A DNA stretch of 6,033 nucleotides from Geoglobus sp. (GTDB taxonomy: Archaea > Halobacteriota > Archaeoglobi > Archaeoglobales > Archaeoglobaceae), in assembly GCA_015523645.1 (NCBI GenBank), contig WAJY01000235.1:1-6033 (forward strand), given 5' to 3'. Below, piece after piece: positions 1-5,523 of the stretch (positions are counted from its first letter, which is position 1; each line of letters opens with the position of its first letter). A program made the translations under genes and the position numbers. Below the pieces are notes generated by a model that saw only the letters and a program-made list of their open reading frames with translations, searched no databases and was not told where the DNA came from.

Positions 1-118
1 ATCACGATGAACTCCAGCGGCTTCTCATCATCCAGCTTAGTTTCAATCTCGTGGCTTTGCTGCAGAAGTCACATCTTCCTATCAGATTTGATCTTAGCTC
101 TCCTATAAATTGGATCAT
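1..118 (-). pseudogene. Possible 5' part of a small CxxC zinc-ribbon protein gene, frame-disrupted, cut by the window edge
   Basis: An ATG at 118 (minus) opens a 38-codon frame that reads MIQFIGELRSNLIGRCDFCS and onward, with a zinc-ribbon-like CDFC pair at residues 16-19; it stops at positions 4-2. From about position 52 another minus frame, open to the window edge, looks more protein-like (EIETKLDDEKPLEFIV). That second frame has a TGA at 71-69 and no ATG, GTG or TTG start of its own. Joining the frames near positions 50-55, as if one base were missing, gives one continuous acidic peptide after the CxxC. I infer either a disrupted gene or a sequencing error. The ATG lies 15 bases past the tRNA 3' end and has no clear Shine-Dalgarno site; a TTTATA element at 104-109 could instead drive a start nearer the CxxC. 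The fragment is too short to name a family, and it could be non-coding. Confidence 0.3.
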
Positions 119-133
119 TCTGTTAATTGCAAG

Positions 134-219
134 TGGCGCCGGGGCTGGGACTTGAACCCAGGAGCCCGAAACGGGCAGTGGATCTCGAGTCCACCGCAGT
201 GCCTCTCTGCAACCCCGGC
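134..219 (-). tRNA. tRNA-Ser (anticodon CGA), type II with encoded CCA
   Basis: The minus strand folds into a complete 86-base class II tRNA. It has a 7-bp acceptor stem GCCGGGG/CCCCGGC (219-213 with 144-138), a 4-bp D stem GCAG/CTGC with a 7-base loop containing GG, and a 5-bp anticodon stem GTGGA/TCCAC around the loop CTCGAGA. The anticodon CGA is at 187-185 and reads the serine codon UCG. A long variable arm (GCCCG-TTT-CGGGC) is the serine/leucine hallmark. The T arm is CTGGG-TTCAAGT-CCCAG, followed by the discriminator G (137) typical of serine tRNA and an encoded CCA at 136-134. No intron is present. The gene lies 49 bases after the mdh stop on the same strand and could be co-transcribed with it. 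Confidence 0.97.
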
Positions 220-243
220 TCAGGTTAATGCTTCTAATTTCTG

Positions 244-257
244 ATTATTTATTTTTT
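244..257 (-). promoter_or_regulatory. Candidate TATA box for tRNA-Ser
   Basis: On the minus strand, the A/T-only stretch AAAAAATAAATAAT is centred about 31 bases upstream of the mature tRNA 5' end, compatible with an archaeal TBP site and a short leader. It sits between mdh and the tRNA, so it would allow tRNA transcription independent of mdh. It is a loose match to the archaeal box A, and A/T richness alone could explain it. Confidence 0.35.
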
Positions 258-268
258 GTCAAACTGTA

Positions 269-1156
269 TCAGTATCCGAGCTCCTTGAGCCTGTTTTTCA
301 ATATCTCAGCAGACTTCCTAAGAGAATTCAGCTCATCTTCGCTAAGATCATACTCAACAACCCTAACAACACCGCTCTTTCCCAAAATGGCTGGTACACC
401 AACTGAGACATCCTCAATTCCATATTCACCCTTCAAAACCACGCTTGTTGGTATCTCCTCGTTTGTGTCATTTAAAACAGCATTTACCATTCTGTAGATG
501 GAAATAGCTGGTCCGAAGATTGTTGCACCTTTCCTCTTTATAACCTCCATCGCTACACGCCTCGTCTCTTCCAGTATTTTATCTCTCTCAACCTCCCCTT
601 CAAATTCAGCCTGACTCCAAAGAATGAACATGCTGTCTCCATGCTCTCCAATTATCCACGCCTTTTTTATCTTTCTGACTCCAAAAGCGTTCAATCTCTC
701 CTTCAGTCTTGATGAATCAAGCAAGTTCCCCATCCCAAACACCTCTTCTCTCGCTTTCCCGGTTTCTTTCCACATTATGTATGTCATTATGTCCATTGGA
801 TTTGTAACAACAATTATCTTGCTTTCAGGGCTGTTCTCAGATATCTTGCTTGCAACATCCCTGATTATGCCTGCATTCTTTGTTGCAAGATCGAGTCTTG
901 ACATCCCCGGTTTTCTTGCTAGTCCTGCTGTAACAACAATCACATCACTACCTTTCAGCAAGGAGAAATCACTTCCACCCCTGATTTTTGGATACCTGTC
1001 AATTCCAGCACATGCGTGACTTATGTCCATAGCTTCCCCAACTGCAAGATCTTCAGCTATGTCAACTAATGCAATTTCATCAACATCCAGATTGAGTGCG
1101 CATGTAAAAGCAGAGGTAGAACCAACTCTGCCCGCACCAACAAAGCCCAGTTTCAT
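269..1156 (-). CDS. mdh: NAD-dependent malate dehydrogenase (LDH-like type)
   Basis: This cytosolic enzyme interconverts malate and oxaloacetate with NAD(H). At 295 residues it is about the usual length for archaeal MDH. The N-terminal Rossmann fold has GAGRVG at residues 7-12 and Asp32 at the end of the second strand, the residue that normally binds the adenosine ribose and favours NAD over NADP. The mobile substrate loop TAGLARKPGMSR has Arg81, which corresponds to the specificity Arg of malate rather than lactate dehydrogenases, and Arg87. NPMD is at 119-122, Asp147 and Arg150 form the proton-relay and substrate pair, and GEHGDSM contains catalytic His172. All expected active-site residues are present. 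The sequence strongly resembles A. fulgidus MDH as I remember it. The ATG at 1156 is chosen because a strong ribosome-binding site lies just before it. It is transcribed divergently from pdxS and followed by tRNA-Ser. Confidence 0.96.
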   Translation of the reverse strand: MKLGFVGAGRVGSTSAFTCALNLDVDEIALVDIAEDLAVGEAMDISHACAGIDRYPKIRGGSDFSLLKGSDVIVVTAGLARKPGMSRLDLATKNAGIIRDVASKISENSPESKIIVVTNPMDIMTYIMWKETGKAREEVFGMGNLLDSSRLKERLNAFGVRKIKKAWIIGEHGDSMFILWSQAEFEGEVERDKILEETRRVAMEVIKRKGATIFGPAISIYRMVNAVLNDTNEEIPTSVVLKGEYGIEDVSVGVPAILGKSGVVRVVEYDLSEDELNSLRKSAEILKNRLKELGY

Positions 1157-1160
1157 TCTT

Positions 1161-1168
1161 CCACCTCA
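1161..1168 (-). promoter_or_regulatory. Ribosome-binding site of mdh
   Basis: TGAGGTGG on the minus strand, four bases before the mdh ATG, matches the archaeal anti-Shine-Dalgarno complement GGAGGTGA well. It fixes the start at 1156. Confidence 0.8.
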
Positions 1169-1185
1169 TTCAGCCTTCATTCTGA

Positions 1186-1195
1186 GATATTTAAC
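1186..1195 (-). promoter_or_regulatory. Candidate TATA box of mdh
   Basis: GTTAAATATC on the minus strand is a fair archaeal box A. Transcription starting 25-26 bases downstream would begin near 1164-1166, giving a leader of about ten bases that barely contains the Shine-Dalgarno site. That tight spacing makes the call tentative; a promoter further upstream would leave more leader. Confidence 0.4.
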
Positions 1196-1220
1196 TTTTT
1201 GTAGAGATAAGCTTTGCCAG

Positions 1221-1226
1221 TTTTAT
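1221..1226 (+). promoter_or_regulatory. Weak candidate TATA element for pdxST
   Basis: TTTTAT lies in the 125-base divergent mdh/pdxS region. A start about 26 bases downstream would give a leader near 30 bases that contains the pdxS Shine-Dalgarno site. The A/T-rich ATTAATTTT at 1252-1260 is an alternative, but it would start transcription at or after the start codon and lose the ribosome-binding site. Confidence 0.3.
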
Positions 1227-1270
1227 CCGTAAGATAGAAAAACACTTCCCGATTAATTTTGATGAACTGA

Positions 1271-1277
1271 AGGTGAT
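1271..1277 (+). promoter_or_regulatory. Ribosome-binding site that decides the pdxS start
   Basis: AGGTGAT is a seven-base match to the archaeal Shine-Dalgarno consensus GGAGGTGATC and ends four bases before the ATG at 1282. In-frame GTG (1273) and ATG (1276) codons fall inside or across this motif, so they are unlikely starts. Confidence 0.75.
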
Positions 1278-1281
1278 GATT

Positions 1282-2283
1282 ATGGAAATGGAAAAACTCA
1301 GGTTTGGAACAGAGCTTGTGAAAAGAGGATTTGCAAAAATGCAAAAAGGTGGAGTTATAATGGATGTGACAACAGCTGATCAGGCAGTTATAGCGGAGGA
1401 GGCTGGAGCTGTTGCTGTGATGGCTCTTCACAAGGTTCCCGCAGACATAAGGGCTAGCGGAGGGGTTGCGAGAATGGCTGATCCAAGGATAATCAACGAA
1501 ATAATGGATGCTGTAACAATTCCAGTAATGGCGAAGGTTAGAATCGGTCACTATTCTGAGGCAAGAGCCTTGGAGGCTTTGGGAGTTGACATGATAGATG
1601 AGAGCGAGGTCTTGACTCCTGCAGACCCATTCTATCACATTGACAAGAGAAAATTTACAGTTCCATTTGTTTGTGGAGCGAGAAGCCTTGGTGAGGCTGT
1701 AAGAAGGATATGGGAAGGATGCGCGATGATAAGAACAAAAGGTGAGGCTGGCACTGGAAACGTTGTTGAGGCAGTGAGGCATATGAGAATGATGAATTTC
1801 GCAATTGACAAAATTAAGGAGATGGATGATGAGAGGCTTTATTCCCTTGCAGAGGTTTACAGCAAAGCCTATCTCCGACTTCCAGAAAAAATAAAGTCTG
1901 AATTTGGAGAGGACATCGCGTTTTCCAAAGAAGAGATTGTTTTTGAAGAGTACACACTAGGAGAAGTTGTGGAAGGGATTTTTGAGGTTTTGAAAGAAGT
2001 CAGAGAGCTAGGTAGACTGCCAGTTGTAAACTTTGCTGCAGGTGGTGTTGCAACTCCAGCAGACGCGGCTTTCATGATGATGCTTGGGGCAGATGGTGTT
2101 TTTGTCGGTTCTGGAATTTTCAAGTCATCAAATCCCGAGGCTTATGCCAGAGCAATAGTCCAGGCTGTTGAACACTACGATGAACCTGAAGTTGTTGCTG
2201 AGGTAAGCAGAGGGCTTGGAGAGCCTATGAAGGGTCTTGATGTTTCTGATTTGGAAATACAGATGCAAGAAAGAGGAGTATGA
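1282..2283 (+). CDS. pdxS: Pyridoxal 5'-phosphate synthase, lyase/synthase subunit PdxS
   Basis: PdxS (also PDX1 or SNZ) makes pyridoxal 5'-phosphate from ribose 5-phosphate, glyceraldehyde 3-phosphate and ammonia, within a cytosolic dodecamer fed by PdxT. The protein is a TIM barrel of 333 residues from the chosen start. Diagnostic residues are present: Asp28 in GVIMDVT, the ribose-binding Lys85 in [10 protein letters not shown], the second active-site Lys153 in [12 protein letters not shown], and the phosphate-binding GGV and GSGIFK motifs near the C-terminus. Bacterial PdxS is about 294 residues; the extra length lies roughly at residues 185-235, where archaeal PdxS proteins carry an insertion. 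Translation is assigned to the ATG at 1282, with ATG 1288 possible. The stop overlaps the pdxT start (ATGA), implying coupled translation of the two subunits. No oddities in the catalytic core. Confidence 0.96.
   Translation: MEMEKLRFGTELVKRGFAKMQKGGVIMDVTTADQAVIAEEAGAVAVMALHKVPADIRASGGVARMADPRIINEIMDAVTIPVMAKVRIGHYSEARALEALGVDMIDESEVLTPADPFYHIDKRKFTVPFVCGARSLGEAVRRIWEGCAMIRTKGEAGTGNVVEAVRHMRMMNFAIDKIKEMDDERLYSLAEVYSKAYLRLPEKIKSEFGEDIAFSKEEIVFEEYTLGEVVEGIFEVLKEVRELGRLPVVNFAAGGVATPADAAFMMMLGADGVFVGSGIFKSSNPEAYARAIVQAVEHYDEPEVVAEVSRGLGEPMKGLDVSDLEIQMQERGV
2272..2278 (+). promoter_or_regulatory. Ribosome-binding site of pdxT inside the end of pdxS
   Basis: AGAGGAG within the last codons of pdxS precedes the pdxT ATG very closely (one to three bases, depending on pairing). 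The spacing is short for independent initiation and fits reinitiation at the ATGA overlap. Confidence 0.5.
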
Positions 2284-2867
2284 AGATATCCATTATCGGT
2301 GTGCAGGGTGATGTTGAGGAACACGTTCTTATAACTAGAAAAGCGATGGAAAAGCTCGGTTTGGATGGAAAAGTTATTGCAACAAGAAAATTGGATCAGC
2401 TTTTTGGGAGTGATGGAGTTATAATTCCGGGAGGGGAGAGCACAACAATATCAAAGCTAATCTGGAAGGATGGAATGGCTGAAGAGATTATCAGAATGGC
2501 TGAAGAGGAAAAGCCTATTATGGGTACATGCGCTGGAATGATACTGCTGGCAAAGCATGGAGATGAGCAGGTTGAAAAAACCAAAACCAGGCTTTTAAAG
2601 CTTCTGGACGTAAAGATTAGAAGAAATGCTTTTGGAAGGCAGAGAGAGAGTTTTGAAGTTGAACTTGATGTGAAGGGAATTGGAAGATTTAATGCCATCT
2701 TCATAAGAGCTCCCGCAATAGAGTGGGCTGGAGATGATGTTGAGGTTCTGGCTAGATTTGAGGAAAAAATTGTTGGAGTGAGACAGAAAAATTTGATTGG
2801 ACTAGCTTTTCATCCAGAGCTTACCGGAGATACGAGGATTCATGAATTCTTTCTCTCACTGATCTAA
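2280..2867 (+). CDS. pdxT: Pyridoxal 5'-phosphate synthase, glutaminase subunit PdxT
   Basis: PdxT is the class I (triad) glutamine amidotransferase that hydrolyses glutamine and passes ammonia to PdxS. At 195 residues it is the normal family length. Visible signatures are the N-terminal [10 protein letters not shown] (residues 6-15), the oxyanion-loop GGES at 51-54, the nucleophile Cys84 in GTCAGM, and His178 and Glu180 in AFHPEL, completing the Cys-His-Glu triad. Arg138 in FIRAP lies in a conserved family segment. The start overlaps the pdxS stop by four bases, so the pair is one operon, as in most archaea and many bacteria with this deoxyxylulose-independent B6 route. Its last 12 bases overlap the end of the convergent DUF169 gene. 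All catalytic residues are intact. Confidence 0.95.
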   Translation: MKISIIGVQGDVEEHVLITRKAMEKLGLDGKVIATRKLDQLFGSDGVIIPGGESTTISKLIWKDGMAEEIIRMAEEEKPIMGTCAGMILLAKHGDEQVEKTKTRLLKLLDVKIRRNAFGRQRESFEVELDVKGIGRFNAIFIRAPAIEWAGDDVEVLARFEEKIVGVRQKNLIGLAFHPELTGDTRIHEFFLSLI

Positions 2868-3620
2868 TTTCCTCATGTTTTTCAGTGACTCCTCATAACT
2901 CTCAGGCAAAATCACTCTGATTCTTAGGGCTGTAACTGGAACCGGATACCTTATCCCCCTTCTGTGGGTTGCCTCAAGGTTTCTGGATATTTTTTCTGCA
3001 AAATGCCAGGGAAAAACGAAAGCAACCTCGTCATCCTGCGTTAAACCGAAAATTCTGTCCCCATAGCACGGAAGTATGAATCTTGGCTCGTCTGAAAGAT
3101 ATGCATCCAAAAATTCACTGCATGATGCCCTTCCAAGTATCTTTGTGGTTAAAGCTCCACCTTCATCATAGATTATAGCATGAACAAACCTTAGGATTTG
3201 GGCTGGATTTCCATATACCACGGCAAAATCTGGGATTGTTTCATCCCTCTCCAGTGGAAAGACGAGAACTCCCCTGTATTTACCATGCTCAAGCTTTGCA
3301 ACCTCTTTCTCGCATTTCATTCCTGCCTCTCTACTACTGGCATAGCCAGCATGATGAGCTAGCTCTCCACTCTCGTAAAGTTCATCTGGTTTTGAAAATC
3401 CATAGGCTACCAGTCCTATTGGGCAAGAAGTGGAGCCATCGAAATAGACAGTCCATCTATATCTTCTCGCCATGTTGTATGCTTGGCATATTGTAATATC
3501 ACTGAATCTCCTCGCCTTCTCTGGAATTATCTCTTCATCTTCAACAAGTTTGAATCCAATTGGAAACGTTGTTGGCTTTATGTATCTCTCCAAAATTTTT
3601 GCAAAATCTGAAGGCTTCAT
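2856..3620 (-). CDS. DUF169 family protein (COG2043-like), function unknown
   Basis: This is a 254-residue soluble protein with no signal peptide or membrane segment. I recognise the DUF169 family from its pattern of conserved cysteines and glycines: Cys45 in ITICQAYNMAR, Cys66 in TSCPIGLVAYGF, Cys103, a central VVYGNPAQILRFVHA segment (residues 134-148), Cys167 in GRASCSEF, and Cys185 in ILPCYGDRIFG. The repeated cysteines suggest metal or iron-sulfur binding, but that is inference; the family's biochemical role is not established as far as I know. The ATG at 3620 has no Shine-Dalgarno sequence and lies about 25 bases after a TATA box, pointing to a leaderless mRNA. The gene converges on pdxT with a 12-base overlap and lies 49 bases after the next minus-strand gene, so it probably has its own promoter. 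Confidence 0.85.
   Translation of the reverse strand: MKPSDFAKILERYIKPTTFPIGFKLVEDEEIIPEKARRFSDITICQAYNMARRYRWTVYFDGSTSCPIGLVAYGFSKPDELYESGELAHHAGYASSREAGMKCEKEVAKLEHGKYRGVLVFPLERDETIPDFAVVYGNPAQILRFVHAIIYDEGGALTTKILGRASCSEFLDAYLSDEPRFILPCYGDRIFGLTQDDEVAFVFPWHFAEKISRNLEATHRRGIRYPVPVTALRIRVILPESYEESLKNMRKLDQ
2868..2883 (+). terminator. Possible oligo-T terminator of pdxST
   Basis: Directly after the pdxT stop the plus strand reads TTTCCTCATGTTTTTC, with a run of five T at 2878-2882. Archaeal RNA polymerase can terminate at such oligo-T tracts without a hairpin. The tract lies inside the end of the convergent DUF169 gene and is short, so support is modest. Confidence 0.3.
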
Positions 3621-3627
3621 ATTAAAA

Positions 3628-3640
3628 TCCCTGAGAGGGA
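3628..3640. promoter_or_regulatory. Short palindrome between TATA box and start of the DUF169 gene; possible operator
   Basis: TCCCT-GAG-AGGGA is a perfect 5-bp inverted repeat with a 3-base spacer. It sits directly between the presumed TATA box (3641-3648) and the start codon at 3620. A dimeric regulator bound there would block transcription. A 5-bp arm can arise by chance, so only its placement makes it notable. Confidence 0.3.
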
Positions 3641-3648
3641 GTATTTAA
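3641..3648 (-). promoter_or_regulatory. TATA box of the DUF169 gene (leaderless-type promoter)
   Basis: TTAAATAC on the minus strand is centred about 25 bases upstream of the ATG at 3620. That is the usual archaeal distance from TATA box to transcription start, so the mRNA would begin at or near the start codon. No ribosome-binding site is present between the two. Confidence 0.6.
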
Positions 3649-3669
3649 GGTGAACGATTTGCAAGATTA

Positions 3670-4215
3670 TCAGCTATAAATATCATACCTCTCGGTTATC
3701 TTTATTGCTCCCGATACATCCAAGCTTGGATAGACGTATGCTTTTGCTGTGTAGAAGAACTCCTTGCCAAGTGGGGCTTCCTTTTCCCTCACGTCAATGA
3801 CATAATCAAAAAGATCCTTTAATGCAATTATCTCCTTTATCTCCAACATGTCTCTGTATATGAAGTTAAAGGTCTTTATGTTGTCGTCCAACACCAGTCT
3901 TATCAGGGCTTCGGTTGAATGAACTCCCAAAAGGCTCTGAAAATGATAGCCATAGGAGATGATTATTTCCCTGTCAATGTCATCATAGCTTGTAAAAACC
4001 TTTCCCACATCCTTAGGTGCGATCACGCTGAAGATTCTAAAAAACTTCTCAAGCCTTTTTTTCCCGAGCTCATTGAAAACGAACCAGCCTATCTTTTCTC
4101 TTGTGAACTTCTCTGCAATGAGCTTTGACATGGCAAGAAAAACGTCATTATCTGGATAAAGAATCAGGACGTTTTCTCCTTCCTTCACCGAGCTAACAAT
4201 GGTTTCGATGTCCAT
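3670..4215 (-). CDS. Hypothetical 181-residue protein, possibly an inactivated KaiC/Rad55-like (RecA-superfamily) domain
   Basis: I do not recognise a named family with certainty. The protein is soluble and predicted alternating alpha/beta. It opens with a helix and the strand ENVLILYP (residues 14-21), followed by a helix and a second strand IGWFVFN (42-48). Later strands are EIIISYGYHF (83-92) and FDYVIDV (136-142), then a C-terminal beta section ending IKITERYDIYS (171-181). The overall order, and especially the ending, recall KaiC/Rad55-type ATPases, which commonly finish with an ITxxGIxVY-like strand. However, no GxxxxGK[ST] Walker A follows the first strand, so if the relationship is real the domain has lost ATP binding. 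The ATG at 4215 lies about 27 bases downstream of a strong TATA box with no Shine-Dalgarno site, indicating leaderless transcription. The gene follows the CDIN1-like gene by 64 bases. Confidence 0.7.
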   Translation of the reverse strand: MDIETIVSSVKEGENVLILYPDNDVFLAMSKLIAEKFTREKIGWFVFNELGKKRLEKFFRIFSVIAPKDVGKVFTSYDDIDREIIISYGYHFQSLLGVHSTEALIRLVLDDNIKTFNFIYRDMLEIKEIIALKDLFDYVIDVREKEAPLGKEFFYTAKAYVYPSLDVSGAIKITERYDIYS

Positions 4216-4237
4216 CGTTTCATGATGATGAGATGAC

Positions 4238-4246
4238 TTTTATAAA
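4238..4246 (-). promoter_or_regulatory. TATA box of the 181-residue hypothetical gene (leaderless-type promoter)
   Basis: The minus strand reads GCTTTATAAAAGT, an excellent archaeal box A, centred about 27 bases upstream of the ATG at 4215. It lies in the 64-base gap after the CDIN1-like stop, so this gene has its own promoter even though it points the same way as the upstream pair. Confidence 0.65.
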
Positions 4247-4279
4247 GCTTTCTGTTCATCGAATGCAAAGCTAAGCTTC

Positions 4280-5227
4280 TCAGTCGAAAATTATTGTTTT
4301 GAAGCCCATGTTTCTGAGAACTCCTCTCAGCTCTCTGCTCCATCCAGAAATCACAACATTCCCCTTGATTGAATCAAAGAGATAAAAGATTTCATGGAGA
4401 AACTGCTTCGACTTCAAAACATCACTCTGCCAGTAAAAAACATCTGTTTCAAGAGACTCTGCAAGTTCTTCAGCCTTTTTGTTTGCAAGAAAAACCTCCA
4501 TGTTTAAAAGAAACCTCTTTGCCTTGTTTTCAACAAACCTGCAATCCTTAATCAACGCATTGGAGCTAAGCTCATCTATCTTTCCTAACCAGTAAACAAC
4601 AACTCCATCTCCATAAAGCTCGATGTATCTATCATACTGCTTTTTTGAGTAGAATCTGTGTAGTCTCAAGTCGCCAAAGAGTGCCTTGCTCTCTATCCAT
4701 TTTACCTCCCTTCCATCAATCCTCAGTTTATCCTCGATGTAGAAATCTGGAGTTTTGCTTGCAGGTCTGAGCATGTTCTCATCCTTGAATTCAACGTTCA
4801 TTTTTTCCAGAAACTGCCTGATCATCTCCTCCCCAACCCTGCCTCTCGCAAACTGGTTTCTTATAGCAATTGGCGAGTATATGAAATCCTTGTAAATCGC
4901 ATCCCATATCATGTCCTGAAACTCGCTTCTTTCCGGATTTGAAAGCGAATTTGCTATTTCTTTATTAGACATGCCCAGTGATTTCATCAAAAGTCTTATC
5001 CTCATCACAGGAGGAAGTCTAAGCCAGTTTGGTATCTCTCTATGCTTCTCCCAGTGATTTGCGATCTCGTGAAGTCTTGATGCATAAAGGTGGTATCTCC
5101 TTTTAACGTTCTCAATTCTTTTCTGTATTAAAATGCTGAAAAGCATCCCTCTTGGCTTTTTGAATCTCTTGAAGTCACTAAAACCCTTCAGCTCCTTTCT
5201 TATTCTGAAAAACTCTTCAGCCTTCAT
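4280..5227 (-). CDS. Archaeal CDIN1 (C15orf41)-like protein with TPD-type PD-(D/E)xK nuclease domain
   Basis: The 315-residue protein looks like a colinear homologue of human CDIN1, the codanin-1 partner mutated in congenital dyserythropoietic anaemia type I. That rests on recall of the human sequence, not an alignment. The N-terminal half is helical and basic, with a helix-turn-helix-like stretch at about residues 72-99. The nuclease-like core follows: GRVGEE (129-134), the family-defining TPD (159-161) and WIESKALFGD (177-186). Glu133, Asp161 and Glu179-x-Lys181 form a complete PD-(D/E)xK set. The next segment, GDGVVVYWLGKIDEL (206-220), also matches the human protein. Roughly 90 further residues seem longer than in the human protein. 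A nuclease acting on branched or structured nucleic acid is plausible but unproven. The ATG at 5227 overlaps the upstream NMD3-like gene by 11 bases; an in-frame TTG at 5233 is an alternative start adding two residues. Confidence 0.87.
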   Translation of the reverse strand: MKAEEFFRIRKELKGFSDFKRFKKPRGMLFSILIQKRIENVKRRYHLYASRLHEIANHWEKHREIPNWLRLPPVMRIRLLMKSLGMSNKEIANSLSNPERSEFQDMIWDAIYKDFIYSPIAIRNQFARGRVGEEMIRQFLEKMNVEFKDENMLRPASKTPDFYIEDKLRIDGREVKWIESKALFGDLRLHRFYSKKQYDRYIELYGDGVVVYWLGKIDELSSNALIKDCRFVENKAKRFLLNMEVFLANKKAEELAESLETDVFYWQSDVLKSKQFLHEIFYLFDSIKGNVVISGWSRELRGVLRNMGFKTIIFD

Positions 5228-5483
5228 TCTCAATCCTAACCGAATACGTGAAGAGCCATCTTACTCTCCCCTTTCTCAATCCAGCATATTTTGTGCTTGA
5301 CTTGACTTTGAATTTTCTTAATCTTTTTAGCCTAGAAATGAACCTTCTTGCTGAGTTAACGTCCTCAAAATAGACGTCCAGCCCATGTTTATTTCTCATC
5401 ACAGAAATTCCTTCAAATTTTTCAATGAACCTCTCAATTCCCGAAATGTTGCCTCTGAGCTGTATCAACGCTGGGTGCTTCAC
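5217..5483 (-). CDS. Small stand-alone protein resembling the C-terminal part of NMD3
   Basis: NMD3 binds the large ribosomal subunit and, in eukaryotes, is its nuclear export adaptor. This 88-residue, very basic protein resembles only a C-terminal region of NMD3: an opening IQLRGNISGIERFI (residues 7-20), then NKHGLDVYFEDVNSARRFI (31-49), where NMD3 has a GLDFYF-type strand followed by an alanine-containing helix, then a basic segment with KSSTKYAG, and finally FTYSVRI (78-84), like the FTYSVEI ending I recall from yeast. The N-terminal CxxC zinc ribbons of full NMD3 are absent, and no upstream codons could supply them because a divergent gene begins 40 bases away. The start is a GTG at 5483 without Shine-Dalgarno, about 25 bases after a TATA-like element. 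The stop overlaps the CDIN1-like start, so the two are probably co-transcribed and translationally coupled. Family assignment rests on motif resemblance. Confidence 0.7.
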   Translation of the reverse strand: MKHPALIQLRGNISGIERFIEKFEGISVMRNKHGLDVYFEDVNSARRFISRLKRLRKFKVKSSTKYAGLRKGRVRWLFTYSVRIENEG

Positions 5484-5492
5484 AGTGAAAGG

Positions 5493-5500
5493 TTAATATT
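5493..5500 (+). promoter_or_regulatory. TATA box for the plus-strand recombinase-like gene
   Basis: TTAATATT is centred about 27 bases before the ATG at 5524, with no Shine-Dalgarno sequence between them (the bases before the ATG are pyrimidine-rich). This is a leaderless-type promoter inside the 40-base divergent region. Confidence 0.55.
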
Positions 5501-5502
5501 CC

Positions 5503-5514
5503 GGTATTTCTTAA
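5503..5514 (-). promoter_or_regulatory. TATA-like element for the NMD3-like/CDIN1-like pair
   Basis: The minus strand reads TTAAGAAATACC, centred about 25 bases upstream of the GTG at 5483. It lies beside the box used in the other direction (5493-5500), so the two transcription complexes would compete for space. The match to the archaeal box A is moderate. Confidence 0.4.
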
Positions 5515-5523
5515 TTTCCTTTA

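Noticed and set aside
134..219. tRNA-Ser as an integration site for a mobile element linked to the recombinase-like gene
   Set aside because: No repeated copy of the tRNA 3' end was noticed in the window, the genes between are mostly housekeeping, and the recombinase-like protein seems inactive.
244..271. Oligo-T terminator after mdh
   Set aside because: The T-run is on the plus strand; in the sense of mdh it is an A-run, which does not act as an archaeal terminator.
1273..1281. Longer pdxS start at GTG 1273 or ATG 1276
   Set aside because: Both codons lie in or across the AGGTGAT ribosome-binding site, and the added residues (MMI) do not match the family N-terminus. ATG 1282 has proper spacing.
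1177..1782. 201-residue minus-strand open frame opposite pdxS
   Set aside because: Its translation is rich in Ser, His, Cys and Tyr without recognisable domains, and it lies antisense to a clearly conserved gene.
4240..4279. Repeated AAGCTT-containing words in the gap after the CDIN1-like gene
   Set aside because: The copies are short, A/T-rich and not arranged as a convincing inverted or direct repeat.
5228..5233. TTG start at 5233 for the CDIN1-like gene
   Set aside because: It adds only two residues, and the ATG at 5227 is the stronger codon. It cannot be ruled out.
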